From Leptospira levettii (GTDB lineage: Bacteria; Spirochaetota; Leptospiria; Leptospirales; Leptospiraceae), in the NCBI RefSeq assembly GCF_002812085.1, contig NZ_NPDM01000005.1, positions 1 to 64,000 on the forward strand: a stretch of 64,000 bases of DNA, read 5' to 3'. Below the pieces are notes generated by a model, which was not told the DNA's origin, did no database searches, and was given only the letters and a program-made list of their open reading frames with translations. The position numbers and the translations under genes are program-made. Shown here piece after piece: positions 18,165-26,511 of the stretch (its first letter is position 1; every line of letters starts with the position of its first letter).

Positions 18165-18593
18165 ATGTTATTAGTTCGGCTGTGTATAGTTTTTTTATCT
18201 TTTGTATCCACAATATTGGGACAAAACAAAACTTTGAATCAGTGTACCTCTTTAGTTGATTGTGAAAAAAAGGCAGATCTCACTTCCATTCATAGAAAAA
18301 AAATAACGCTTTTGTCTACCGGCATAAATGAGTTTTCAAAAGATGCCACAACTCAATCACTCATCCCAATTTATTTAAAAAGAGCCAGATCGATTCTTCT
18401 TGAAGCGAATGGAGATACTGGATACTCGGGAGAAGTTGTATTAAAGGTTACTCATAAACCTGAATACAAACAGGTCCAACTAAAAAAAGCGGAAGAGGAT
18501 CTTTCCTACATAGAGAATCATTTATCCAACTGTTCGCAAGAACAGTTAAAAGATTTTAATGAATTAAAGGGAATTTTGCAAAATTCAAAATGA
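18165..18593 (+). CDS. Small exported protein, unknown function
   Basis: The 142-residue product starts with a signal peptide (LLVRLCIVFLSFVSTILG). It is otherwise a helical, charged domain with three cysteines in the mature part (QCTSLVDCEK and LSNCSQ). Nothing in it points to a known family. It is divergent from the hydrolase gene, with the shared promoter region at 18074-18164, and overlaps the next lipoprotein gene by four bases (ATGA). The two are therefore likely a small exported pair. Confidence 0.7.
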   Translation: MLLVRLCIVFLSFVSTILGQNKTLNQCTSLVDCEKKADLTSIHRKKITLLSTGINEFSKDATTQSLIPIYLKRARSILLEANGDTGYSGEVVLKVTHKPEYKQVQLKKAEEDLSYIENHLSNCSQEQLKDFNELKGILQNSK

Positions 18594-18850
18594 GTCGTTT
18601 TTTTTATCCTTTATTTTTGATTCTATTGACCACAAGTTGCAGTCAACTATCTAGAGAGGAACAATTACATGATGAATGTGATACAACTCGAAAAAATGGA
18701 TATTTGTATATGATACCGATCCTTCAAAGACACACAACAACTGGTGTTTCCGATACCAATGTTACCTATTGGGTCGGCAATACAGAATTGGCTTATAGAA
18801 AGTGTATTTCAGAAGCAAAGAAAAATGAGTTCAATTTACGATCCAATTGA
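18590..18850 (+). CDS. Small lipoprotein, unknown function
   Basis: The 86-residue protein begins MSRFFYPLFLILLTTSCSQLS with a lipobox-like LTTSC, so Cys17 is probably lipidated. The mature part of about 70 residues has two further cysteines (DECDTT and YRKCISEA). It is translationally coupled to the exported protein upstream. The 3' end overlaps the convergent ndh by 15 bases. No family is recognised. Confidence 0.68.
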   Translation: MSRFFYPLFLILLTTSCSQLSREEQLHDECDTTRKNGYLYMIPILQRHTTTGVSDTNVTYWVGNTELAYRKCISEAKKNEFNLRSN

Positions 18851-20107
18851 TATATCATTTGCTTCTTCTTGGATCAGTCTTGAACCTGCTCTAAAAGTTA
18901 AATAACTCCAAACCCAACTGATGAGTGTGCTCATTTTATTTTTGAAACCAACTTGGTATACAAGGTGTACGAACAACCAACCAAGCCAACCCATTAGGCC
19001 CTTTAGTCGTATTCCGCCAAATTCGGCAACTGCATCTGTCCTTCCGATTGTCGCCATATTCCCTTTGTCAAAATATTGAAATGGTGTTAAGGTTTTATTT
19101 TTTTCAATTGATTGAATGATTTTTGCAACATATCGTCCTTGTTGCATCGCAACAGGAGAAACTCCTGGTAGGGGCCTGTTTAAACCTTTGCTAAAATTGG
19201 CAGCATCTCCAATAACGAATACATTTTGATATTCTGTTGATCTGCAATATTCATCTACAATGATTCTGTTCGCCTTATCTTTGTTAATTGAAAGTTTTTT
19301 TGATAGTTCTGACCCCTCTACTCCTGCAGCCCAAATGATAGTATTAGATACAATCGTTCTATCTTTTAGAACAACTCCTGTGTCGGTTATATCCAAGACA
19401 GGGGAGTTAGTTAATACTTCAACTCCCCTACTTTCTAATTTTTCTTTAGTAAATGTGCTGGAATTTTCACTGAATGCATTTAATAAGCGTGGGCCAGCTT
19501 CAATTAAAGTTACTTTTGTCATCCCGGAATCGATACTTCGAAAATCTTTTCGTATAATGTTATGTGACAATTCAGCAATCGAACCTGCTAACTCAACGCC
19601 AGTAGGACCACCTCCAATGATTACATAATGCATTAAACTTTTTGCTTTTTCGTAATCGCCGATTAATTCGGCTTGTTCGAATGATAATAATATCTGTTTT
19701 CGAATTGCTAACGCATCTTTTAAATTTTTTAATCCTAAGGTTTTTGATTGCCATTGAGAATTTCCGAAATAACTGGTTTTTGCTCCTGTCGCTATCACCA
19801 AATAATCATATTTTTCGTTACGGTTTTGAAATGACACTTCTCTTGAATTGAAATTGATACCAGTTACTTCCCCATATAAAATTTTCACATTTTTAAAATT
19901 GGTTGTGATGGATCGAGTTGGAATCGCTATATCAGCTGGAGATAAGACAGCTGTTGCAACTTGGTATAGTAAAGGTTGGAAAAGATGATGATTTTTTTTA
20001 TCGATCACTAAAATTTCAAAGTTACTATTATTTCCTAGTGATTTGATAACCTGTAGTCCACCAAAACCAGCACCTATGATGATAACTTTTTTCTTTAAAT
20101 GGGACAC
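18836..20107 (-). CDS. ndh: Type II NADH dehydrogenase (NDH-2)
   Basis: Two Rossmann motifs are visible: FAD-binding KVIIIGAGFGGLQV at the start and NAD-binding YVIIGGGPTGVELAGSIAEL about residue 160. FVIGDAANF occurs near residue 290. The C-terminal region has the hydrophobic, membrane-associating WLGWLFVHLVYQVGFKNK of NDH-2. It transfers electrons from NADH to menaquinone without pumping protons. I place the start at GTG 20107 because AGGAG stands 7 bases before it. The open frame to 20146 runs into the phosphatase gene. The gap to that gene's stop is 2 bases. Confidence 0.92.
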   Translation of the reverse strand: MSHLKKKVIIIGAGFGGLQVIKSLGNNSNFEILVIDKKNHHLFQPLLYQVATAVLSPADIAIPTRSITTNFKNVKILYGEVTGINFNSREVSFQNRNEKYDYLVIATGAKTSYFGNSQWQSKTLGLKNLKDALAIRKQILLSFEQAELIGDYEKAKSLMHYVIIGGGPTGVELAGSIAELSHNIIRKDFRSIDSGMTKVTLIEAGPRLLNAFSENSSTFTKEKLESRGVEVLTNSPVLDITDTGVVLKDRTIVSNTIIWAAGVEGSELSKKLSINKDKANRIIVDEYCRSTEYQNVFVIGDAANFSKGLNRPLPGVSPVAMQQGRYVAKIIQSIEKNKTLTPFQYFDKGNMATIGRTDAVAEFGGIRLKGLMGWLGWLFVHLVYQVGFKNKMSTLISWVWSYLTFRAGSRLIQEEANDISIGS

Positions 20108-20109
20108 AT

Positions 20110-20583
20110 TTATACTCCTAAGTAATCTAAGAAACCAGTAGAACAATTCTCTACTAAGTCTTGTACTTTTTCAAAGTCCTTTTCGCTTCCATAATATGGG
20201 TCAGGAACAATATCAGGTCCTGCATCAGTACGAAATTTTCCAAATTTAAAAATCTTATTTTTTAGAGTTTCGTCATTCATTAGACTCAAAACATCGTTGT
20301 AATTGTTATTATCCATTACAATTAAATAGTCAAAATATTGAAGATCCTTTGATTGTAGTTTTCTAGATCGATGTGTGAGTTGGATTCCATGTTGAAGTGC
20401 TACTTTTCGTGTCCGAGGGTCAGGTAGTTCTCCATCGTGATAACCAGACGTACCACAAGAATCAACTTCGAACATATGATCTAAGTTTCTTTTTTTGATT
20501 AAATTTTCGAATGCACCTTGGGCTGCTGGGGATCGACAAATATTACCCAAACATATAAACAAAACTTTTATTTTATCTTTCAT
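20110..20583 (-). CDS. Low-molecular-weight protein-tyrosine phosphatase
   Basis: The P-loop VLFICLGNICRSPAA (C-X5-R-S) lies at the N terminus and the acid-loop Asp in PDPYYG near the C terminus. The length (157 residues) is normal for the LMW-PTP family. It dephosphorylates phosphotyrosine (or related phospho-sites) in the cytoplasm. It lies between the metallopeptidase gene (stop directly adjacent, TAAATG) and ndh. The arsenate reductase relatives share the fold, but the context and DPYY loop favour a phosphatase. Confidence 0.92.
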   Translation of the reverse strand: MKDKIKVLFICLGNICRSPAAQGAFENLIKKRNLDHMFEVDSCGTSGYHDGELPDPRTRKVALQHGIQLTHRSRKLQSKDLQYFDYLIVMDNNNYNDVLSLMNDETLKNKIFKFGKFRTDAGPDIVPDPYYGSEKDFEKVQDLVENCSTGFLDYLGV

Positions 20584-21258
20584 TTAATTTAAATAGTAAA
20601 TATAATTTTTACCGTATTGTTTTAGCCATTTTTCAGCGATTTTAAAATTTGGATTTTGGCTTTTCACAATATTCCAAAATTTTTGCGAGTGATTGTGTTC
20701 AATTGTATGTGAAATTTCATGTAGGATAATGTAATCTATAATATAATCTGGACAATGTACCAAACTTAAGTTTATTGATATATCATTTTTAGAATTACAA
20801 CTTCCCCATAACGATCGCATTGTCCTTATACTGATTTTGTTTACCTTCGTTTTTAAATTAGATTCAAATTTTTGTACCAAGGGTTCAATTTTGGAAAACA
20901 ACAGTGATTTTAAATAATGTTTTGCTTTTTTCTGTCTCAGGATTTCATTCTTCTCCTTTTTGATATAAAAACCATTCCCAGGATCATAGGAAATTTTTTT
21001 GTCATTGAGATAAATTTTTACAATTTCCCCAAAGATATGAGTTGTCTCGCCATTTTCAAATTTGAGTTTTTTCGGAATGTCTTTAGGGATCTTTTGTAGT
21101 TTGTTTAAGATCCAGTTTTGTTTTTCGGCTATAAAGTTTTCTAATTGAATTTTTGAAATTTTTGCTGGGTGTTTTAGAACAACTCTACCGTTTTGATAAA
21201 CAGTTAGAGATATATTTTTGCTTTTTGTAATTTTCCTTTCAATTTCAATTTGTTTCAT
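20584..21258 (-). CDS. YgjP-like zinc metallopeptidase (DUF45)
   Basis: The zinc motif HEISHTIEHNHSQKFW (HExxH plus a downstream His) follows the conserved RSLWGSCNSKNDISINLSLVHCP block typical of the YgjP/DUF45 (M48-like) family. The 224-residue protein is soluble. The family's substrates are not known. The ATG overlaps the outer-membrane protein gene by 14 bases and the stop touches the phosphatase ATG. Confidence 0.9.
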   Translation of the reverse strand: MKQIEIERKITKSKNISLTVYQNGRVVLKHPAKISKIQLENFIAEKQNWILNKLQKIPKDIPKKLKFENGETTHIFGEIVKIYLNDKKISYDPGNGFYIKKEKNEILRQKKAKHYLKSLLFSKIEPLVQKFESNLKTKVNKISIRTMRSLWGSCNSKNDISINLSLVHCPDYIIDYIILHEISHTIEHNHSQKFWNIVKSQNPNFKIAEKWLKQYGKNYIYYLN

Positions 21259-22324
21259 TCGTTTCGATTTTTTCTTTAGTTTCTGATTCCTGTTTTTCAG
21301 TTTTATCGATTCCGTTGTTCCATTCTATTTTGTTAAGAACTCCTATTTCGATTGAAAAATCTTTGATATTGATATGAGATTTAAATCCTGATACCAGATT
21401 AGATGTCAAATCGGCTACAGTCAACCCACCTTGTGAGGTGAATCTCCCTTCAGAGAAAAAACGTCTATGATTTAATCTAAAATAACTTAACCATGTGGGA
21501 TTAAATTGGTAACCTATTTCAATTTTTGAGTTCCATCCGAATCCATAATTTTCAGAGAAAAAGTTAATTGATCTTTGTACATGAAAATCTCTGGTTTTGA
21601 TCCTTCCGATAGAAGGCATAAAACTAAAATCGAAGTATAAATTGTTTTTAGAATAACGGTAACCTCCTCCATAAAAAACTTCCCATAGATCATTTGAGTA
21701 ACTTAATCCTAATCCAATTGGAGCATAAAAAACTGGAGTAGTTTCTATGTATTGATTCACGTCATAAAAGAGATATTTGAAGTAGGAATAACGGGCGCCT
21801 GTTGATAAGAATAAACCAGAACCTTCTTTCCAATAGTCTGGATTCGCGTCTTGAAAATAATAACGACCAAAAAGTTCGATTCTATTTTCTACGACTGTTG
21901 ACTTACCCTTCCCATCGGCAAAATTTCTGCTTCCTGAATATACTGTAGCTGAGTCTCGGTAACTCCATTCTCTGGTCGCAATGTTTGTTGAATTTTCAGT
22001 TGAAACTGCACCTAGAAAAAAATCTTCATCCCTAGCTTCACCTGATTTCTGATTCCAACCGGTTGTTTTTAATTTTCCGTTAATTTCCCATCTATCTTTT
22101 GTATAAATTCCCTGGATTCCAAATAATGTGAAAGTTCGCGGGAAGGATATTCTAGAGCCACCACGAATGCCAGACAAATTAGGGTATTTATTGCCTGTTT
22201 CAAAGATATACTCACCTCCGGATCTTTCAATAGATGGTCCCCAGATAACTTCAGAATTAGTTGGAGAAGTAATTACTAGAAGGCAGGTAAAAATTAGGAA
22301 AAATTTGAAAAAATTTAGCACCAA
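21245..22324 (-). CDS. Putative outer-membrane beta-barrel protein
   Basis: A hydrophobic leader (FKFFLIFTCLLVITSPTNS) precedes about 320 residues rich in aromatic residues, with alternating hydrophobic/polar strands (GLFLSTGARYSYFKYLFYDV, YGGGYRYSKNNLYFDFSF). A charged Glu/Thr/Lys tail follows. This is the pattern of a barrel of around 12-14 strands. An omptin-like barrel is possible but no catalytic residues could be assigned. Start codons are poor: TTG at 22324 or GTG at 22321. Confidence 0.7.
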   Translation of the reverse strand: MVLNFFKFFLIFTCLLVITSPTNSEVIWGPSIERSGGEYIFETGNKYPNLSGIRGGSRISFPRTFTLFGIQGIYTKDRWEINGKLKTTGWNQKSGEARDEDFFLGAVSTENSTNIATREWSYRDSATVYSGSRNFADGKGKSTVVENRIELFGRYYFQDANPDYWKEGSGLFLSTGARYSYFKYLFYDVNQYIETTPVFYAPIGLGLSYSNDLWEVFYGGGYRYSKNNLYFDFSFMPSIGRIKTRDFHVQRSINFFSENYGFGWNSKIEIGYQFNPTWLSYFRLNHRRFFSEGRFTSQGGLTVADLTSNLVSGFKSHINIKDFSIEIGVLNKIEWNNGIDKTEKQESETKEKIETNETN

Positions 22325-22364
22325 CTTAGAATGAAAATTACCTCAATGTTGTAAATTCGTAAAT

Positions 22365-22394
22365 TGGTTTCCTCTAGGTGTTTTAAGGAAACCA
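22365..22394. promoter_or_regulatory. Inverted repeat upstream of parA
   Basis: Nine-base perfect arms TGGTTTCCT and AGGAAACCA lie around a 12-base spacer, between the outer-membrane protein gene and the 35-bp palindrome. There is no T-run, so it is not an obvious terminator. It could be a regulator site or a secondary partition element. Confidence 0.45.
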
Positions 22395-22423
22395 GGAGAG
22401 TGGTCATCTTTAAATAAAAGTTC

Positions 22424-22458
22424 TCTCCTAGGGGTGAAATGATTTCACCCCTAGGAGA
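22424..22458. promoter_or_regulatory. parS: 35-bp perfect palindrome before parA, putative parS/ParB operator
   Basis: Two perfect 17-base arms (22424-22440 and 22442-22458) flank a single central G. The core is GGGGTGAAAT / ATTTCACCCC, extended outward by TCTCCTA / TAGGAGA. The same core recurs inside parB at 23987-24007. The site lies 56 bases before the parA GTG, a normal place for a ParB-bound autoregulatory or centromere site. It differs from the common chromosomal parS (TGTTTCACGTGAAACA) apart from a shared TTTCAC. Confidence 0.65.
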
Positions 22459-22514
22459 CATAATTAAATTGACAATAGTCATCAAGATACAATGGTTAGA
22501 GTAGGTAAGGTAAC

Positions 22515-23432
22515 GTGGAAACAGTGTTTGATTCTGAAGAAGCTGCAAAATTTCTTGGGCTACATCTCGATGATTTTTTGCAGAGAGTAACGGCATTAAA
22601 AGTCCCTGGTTGGAAAACTGGTGAATTTAAGAAGTCGGTACTTTCAAAATATTTTGAAATCAATCATTCGGAAGGATTTGATAGTAACGTTATAGCAATC
22701 TCTAATCAAAAAGGAGGGGAGGGGAAAACAACTATCAGCTTATACTTAGCAGAAGCACTTTCGGAGAATCATAAAGTATTATTAATTGATTGGGATCCCC
22801 AAGCAAATGCAACTCAGTTATTTCTAAATGACGATGTTACTTCGATTATGGATTATTTAGGTTATCGTGGAAAAAAACCAAGGAACATTGAACCCCTCAT
22901 TAAAACAGTAGCGAAGAATTTTGATTTATTGCCTTCTACATTGGAACTTGCAAATCTGACGACTCCTTATGAGAGAGATGACTTCGAATTATTAAAAGAG
23001 GCAATTTTACCATTAAGATCAAATTATGAATATATCATCATTGATTGTCCGCCTTCGTTAGGATTAATTTTAGAAAATGCATTGATATGCGCAGATTATA
23101 TTCTTGTTCCAATTCAAACTAGGGCATTTAGTTTGCAAGGGATTCGAGATTTGTACGAGACGATCCAAAAAATTCAAAGAAAAGCTAACCAACGATTAAA
23201 ATTATTAGGAGCTGTTTTAAATCAATTTGAAGGACAAAAAGCTTTGGCAGGTTTGGCTGAAGGTGTTAAAAAATATTTCCCTGTATTTGAGACTGTTATA
23301 CAAAGACGTGAATCCATTCCACAAGCTCAAGCTAAGATGAGTTTTTTATCAAAAATCGACTTAGCTACTATGAAAAATTTCCGAGAATTGGCAACTGAGG
23401 TGAAAGATAAAATTAATGTCCAAAAAAACTGA
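22515..23432 (+). CDS. parA: ParA-family partition ATPase with N-terminal DNA-binding-like segment
   Basis: The deviant Walker A is SNQKGGEGKTTISLYLAEAL (Glu where Val is usual). IDWDPQANAT and IIDCPPSLGLILENAL give the A' and Walker B regions. About 55 residues precede the ATPase and begin FDSEEAAKFLGLHLDDFLQRV, which looks like a MerR/excisionase-type helix-turn-helix. That is a feature of larger, plasmid-style ParA proteins that repress their own operon. The start is GTG 22515 with AAGG upstream. ParA drives movement of ParB-parS complexes on the nucleoid. It overlaps parB by 17 bases. Confidence 0.93.
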   Translation: METVFDSEEAAKFLGLHLDDFLQRVTALKVPGWKTGEFKKSVLSKYFEINHSEGFDSNVIAISNQKGGEGKTTISLYLAEALSENHKVLLIDWDPQANATQLFLNDDVTSIMDYLGYRGKKPRNIEPLIKTVAKNFDLLPSTLELANLTTPYERDDFELLKEAILPLRSNYEYIIIDCPPSLGLILENALICADYILVPIQTRAFSLQGIRDLYETIQKIQRKANQRLKLLGAVLNQFEGQKALAGLAEGVKKYFPVFETVIQRRESIPQAQAKMSFLSKIDLATMKNFRELATEVKDKINVQKN

Positions 23433-24126
23433 ATTCCAAGCATTAGATTTAATTTCTGCTTATTCTGAGAAAAAAAAGAATCCTTCTCATCTTGAGTTAA
23501 GCCAAATATTCCCAAATCCAACACAACCTCGTCTTATTGGTAGAGAAGATACTTCTGATTTACTCCCTTCAATGGAACGACTAGGTTTGATTGAGCCTAT
23601 ATTGGTTCGAAAAGAAAAAGGAAAGTATTTAATTGTTGCGGGTGAACGTAGATACAGAGCAGCATTAAAGCTTGGATGGAAAGAAATTCCAGCCATTATT
23701 ACAGATGCAAACGAAGATGTTTGTTATGAAATGTCATTAGCAGAAAATGAGAAACGAAAAAATTTAAATCCCTGGGAAGTAGGTAAAGCAATCCAATATC
23801 TAAGGAAAGAAAAGAAAAAAACTGCCGATGAAGTTTCAATTCTTTTGGGTTACAGTGAAAGGTATGTTAAACAACTTAGCAGTATAGCGAGATTAGATCA
23901 GAAATCAGTAATGGAACTGATCATTAGTGGCAAACCTTTGTCAGTCAAAAATTTAGAAGATTTACTTAAAAGAAAAGAAAATAGAGGGGGTGAAATCATT
24001 TCACCCCGCGTTGGTTTATCGCAAACTAAAATTAGTATTAATGTCGGAAAACTAAATAGTAAATTACGCGAGAGTTTTTTAAAGGAATTAAACTCGCTCA
24101 AAAAAAAATACGGTATCAGTGAATAG
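23416..24126 (+). CDS. parB: ParB-family partition protein
   Basis: The 236-residue protein has the ParB N-terminal box (IFPNPTQPR), the CTP-binding motif VAGERRYRAAL, ENEKRKNLNPWE, and a helix-turn-helix in KTADEVSILLGYSERYVKQLSSIARL. A short C-terminal dimerisation region ends the chain. ParB binds parS and clamps on DNA in a CTP-dependent way. The gene itself contains a 21-bp palindrome matching the one before parA. Translation is probably coupled to parA by the overlap. Confidence 0.95.
   Translation: MSKKTEFQALDLISAYSEKKKNPSHLELSQIFPNPTQPRLIGREDTSDLLPSMERLGLIEPILVRKEKGKYLIVAGERRYRAALKLGWKEIPAIITDANEDVCYEMSLAENEKRKNLNPWEVGKAIQYLRKEKKKTADEVSILLGYSERYVKQLSSIARLDQKSVMELIISGKPLSVKNLEDLLKRKENRGGEIISPRVGLSQTKISINVGKLNSKLRESFLKELNSLKKKYGISE
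23987..24007. promoter_or_regulatory. parS: Second palindrome (putative parS) inside parB
   Basis: Ten-base arms GGGGTGAAAT and ATTTCACCCC surround a central C. They are identical to the core of the palindrome at 22424-22458. The flanks do not continue the symmetry. Being inside a coding region (it encodes GEIISP), its conservation as a palindrome suggests protein binding. Confidence 0.65.
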
Positions 24127-24133
24127 AGGAAAA

Positions 24134-24781
24134 ATGAAATCAACTTTAAAATTAAAAACAATAGATGATATCGAAAAAGAATTATCAATTATAATCACTT
24201 GCGAAAAAAAACAAAAATCAGACGTTACATTATCTCAGATTTTTGATTTTTTGGCTGAGTCCATTGAATTATCGATTCAAGGAGTTGGTTATACTACCAA
24301 AAGAACAACTGTAAATAAGCTTTTAGGTAAATACAAATTCGCAAAACTAATATCAACTGGCCATTATACAAAGGCAAATCAAATCCCCGGTTTCCCACCT
24401 AGAGATTTAGGTGATCCTGAATCTGCACAATTAAGATTAAAAACATCTTTAACTGCTTTTAAATTACACTCTGGGCCCTTTGCTGATCATCCTGTTTTTG
24501 GTGAACTTGATAAAAAACAATGGGAGAAAATTCATGGGATTCTCTCTTCTTTTTTATTCGGATACATACAGTTGTTTGGTGATGAAAAACTTAGATTTGT
24601 AAAAGATAGAGAGAACAAAAAAGAACGAAATTTTTCTGAAAAAAAGCAAAATCACCACCAAAGAAAAAATGAGGACAAGGGTGAATCGAAACCAAGCGGA
24701 CACAATAATAGAAAATGGAAAAATAAAAAGAAATCCCATTATAAGGGAAATAAAAACCAAGGAGGAGGAGGACATAAATGA
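24134..24781 (+). CDS. DUF1569/DinB-like protein with basic low-complexity tail, in par operon
   Basis: ATG 24134 is chosen because AGAGGA lies just upstream; it falls 7 bases after the parB stop. Residues up to about 155 include SGPFADHPVFGELDKKQWEKIHG, which resembles the HPxFG...W core of DUF1569 proteins with a DinB-like four-helix fold. The last 60 residues are Lys/Asn/His/Gln/Gly-rich (KWKNKKKSHYKGNKNQ, GGGGHK), likely disordered and able to bind nucleic acid. It overlaps the FMN reductase ATG (ATGA). The function is unknown; a link to partition is suggested by location only. Confidence 0.75.
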   Translation: MKSTLKLKTIDDIEKELSIIITCEKKQKSDVTLSQIFDFLAESIELSIQGVGYTTKRTTVNKLLGKYKFAKLISTGHYTKANQIPGFPPRDLGDPESAQLRLKTSLTAFKLHSGPFADHPVFGELDKKQWEKIHGILSSFLFGYIQLFGDEKLRFVKDRENKKERNFSEKKQNHHQRKNEDKGESKPSGHNNRKWKNKKKSHYKGNKNQGGGGHK

Positions 24782-25380
24782 GGATTACGTTAGTAAGCGG
24801 AAGTCATAGAAAAAATTCACAATCATTAAAAGTAACAAATTATTTAGCATCAATATTAAAAGATAAAGGTATTGAAATTCATATTCTAGACTTAGGTACT
24901 TCACCATTACCTATTTGGGAGCCTGGAATGTGGGAAAAAGATTCGGAGATAAAAAAATTTTGGAACGAATACAACCAGGGATTGTCTGAATCCGATGCAT
25001 ATGTATTTATTACTCCAGAATATGCTGGTATGGCAAGTCCGGCGATGAAAAACTTTTTTCTATATCTATCTGGTGGAGACATTTCTCATAAACCAGGACT
25101 AATTATAACAGTATCAAGTGGAATGGGTGGAAGTTACCCAAATGCCGAGCTGAGAATGTCTAGTTATAAAAACACAAGAATTGTTTATATACCAGACCAT
25201 GTTATTGTAAGACATGTAGAAACACTTCTAAATTCAGACACACCGGAATCAAAAGAAGATACATATATCCGCGGTAGACTAAACTATGTATTGAATGTGT
25301 TAGTAGAATATGCAAAAGCGTTTACAAGCATTAGGTCAAGCGGTGTGATTGATATAAAAACTTACCCTTTTGGATTATAA
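24778..25380 (+). CDS. NADPH-dependent FMN reductase-family flavoprotein
   Basis: The 200-residue flavodoxin-fold protein starts MRITLVSGSHRKNSQSLKVTNYLA (phosphate-binding SGSxRxxSxS) and has FITPEYAGMASPAMKNFFLYLSG, the YxxS/P-type motif of this family. It reduces FMN or other acceptors with NAD(P)H. It is the last gene of the parA-parB run by a 4-base overlap, an unusual position. The 3' end overlaps the convergent acyltransferase gene by 50 bases. Confidence 0.88.
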   Translation: MRITLVSGSHRKNSQSLKVTNYLASILKDKGIEIHILDLGTSPLPIWEPGMWEKDSEIKKFWNEYNQGLSESDAYVFITPEYAGMASPAMKNFFLYLSGGDISHKPGLIITVSSGMGGSYPNAELRMSSYKNTRIVYIPDHVIVRHVETLLNSDTPESKEDTYIRGRLNYVLNVLVEYAKAFTSIRSSGVIDIKTYPFGL

Positions 25381-26431
25381 TCGATATTAATATTGGAATT
25401 CCAACATTGAGTATAAGTGTAAATAGATAACCAAAAAATGGGCCTGCAAACGTATACGGATCTACACTGTGCATAAAATGAATGATAAATGGATGTAGTA
25501 GGAAGATAAATAAACTTTGATTCCCTATGTAACTAAGGACCTTGGAAACTTTTCCATTGAAATCATTCAAGAATTGCCAAATAAATAACAGAAAAAGAAC
25601 CGGATATATTGTGTGGTGATTTTTTAAGTCTGAACCGAATAAATGACTAAAAATTAGGATCAAAATTAAGGATAAAACAAAATAAATTGATAATATAAAT
25701 TTTGAGTTCTGATTGATATCAGAGCTAGATTGATTTGTTTTCCCGATGTTAATTCCTAATACAAAGAAAAAAATATAATTGAAGATTGAAATTGAATGAT
25801 ATTCGGATGGCAAATAAGTATCAAAAAATCCTAAATTTGAGATCACATTGATTAAGAAAGAAGCCAAGAGGATTATATTCCTGCCACTTCCTGCCTTCAT
25901 GATTGGATTTAAAATATAGAATAAAAGGTAAAATTGTAATAACAAAGGCACAAAATAAAAGGGAGTGAATACTTTTCCTAAAACATAAAAGATAAGAAAT
26001 TCATTCAGAGTATAATGATTGTATTTAATCCAATATCCAAGAATTGAGAAAATCGTATATGGAAGTACAAGGTGCTTAAATTTTGATATCCAATAACCTT
26101 CCTTTATTTTTAGAAAAATAGCTGATGTTAGGATAAATATTGGAACTGAAAATCGTGCAAAATTTGATAACATCAAAGTATTGTGAATGATAAATGTATC
26201 AGCAGGATGAAAAAACTGAAAGTAAGAATGGATATGAATCATCACAATACCTATCATTGCAAACCCTCGCAGTACATCAAAACGTGATTCTCTGCTATTT
26301 TTTGTTTGGATTGGCACAGGAAATAATAATGGGATGCAAAAGGTGTAAAATGTAAGTGCCAACATCCCGGCTAGTATGATCCCTAATAATTCCCATTCCA
26401 TAGTGTATTTGTCCTTTTCGAACATTTTCAT
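25331..26431 (-). CDS. Acyltransferase 3 family membrane protein
   Basis: There are about ten membrane helices, with the family's opening RFDVLRGFAMIGIVMIHIHSYF (R...GFA...H) near residue 45. These proteins O-acylate cell-surface sugars or lipids using acyl-CoA or similar donors. The protein is 366 residues. The start could also be ATG 26401 (MEWELLG), which has AAGGA about ten bases upstream. The C-terminal 50 bases overlap the FMN reductase gene on the other strand. Confidence 0.82.
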   Translation of the reverse strand: MKMFEKDKYTMEWELLGIILAGMLALTFYTFCIPLLFPVPIQTKNSRESRFDVLRGFAMIGIVMIHIHSYFQFFHPADTFIIHNTLMLSNFARFSVPIFILTSAIFLKIKEGYWISKFKHLVLPYTIFSILGYWIKYNHYTLNEFLIFYVLGKVFTPFYFVPLLLQFYLLFYILNPIMKAGSGRNIILLASFLINVISNLGFFDTYLPSEYHSISIFNYIFFFVLGINIGKTNQSSSDINQNSKFILSIYFVLSLILILIFSHLFGSDLKNHHTIYPVLFLLFIWQFLNDFNGKVSKVLSYIGNQSLFIFLLHPFIIHFMHSVDPYTFAGPFFGYLFTLILNVGIPILISIIIQKGKFLYQSHRLT

Positions 26432-26511
26432 TTTATATTTCAGGCTGGAAAGGAAAATGAATTCAGATTTTAGCCAAAATAGCCAAAAATAGATATAGGA
26501 GTCACCATTTT

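Noticed and set aside
18074..18229. N-terminal extension of the alpha/beta hydrolase
   Set aside because: The extension would overlap the divergent exported-protein gene and shows no hydrolase features; ATG 18073 is enough for the full fold.
22315..22596. 93-residue frame on the minus strand across the parA leader
   Set aside because: It runs over the palindrome and the parA start on the opposite strand and has no family features; the open frame comes from the palindrome's symmetrical sequence.
22315..25400. Integrated plasmid or genomic island around parAB
   Set aside because: No integrase, rep gene, direct repeats or flanking tRNA was seen, and the base composition looks like its neighbours; kept only as a hypothesis in the par finding.
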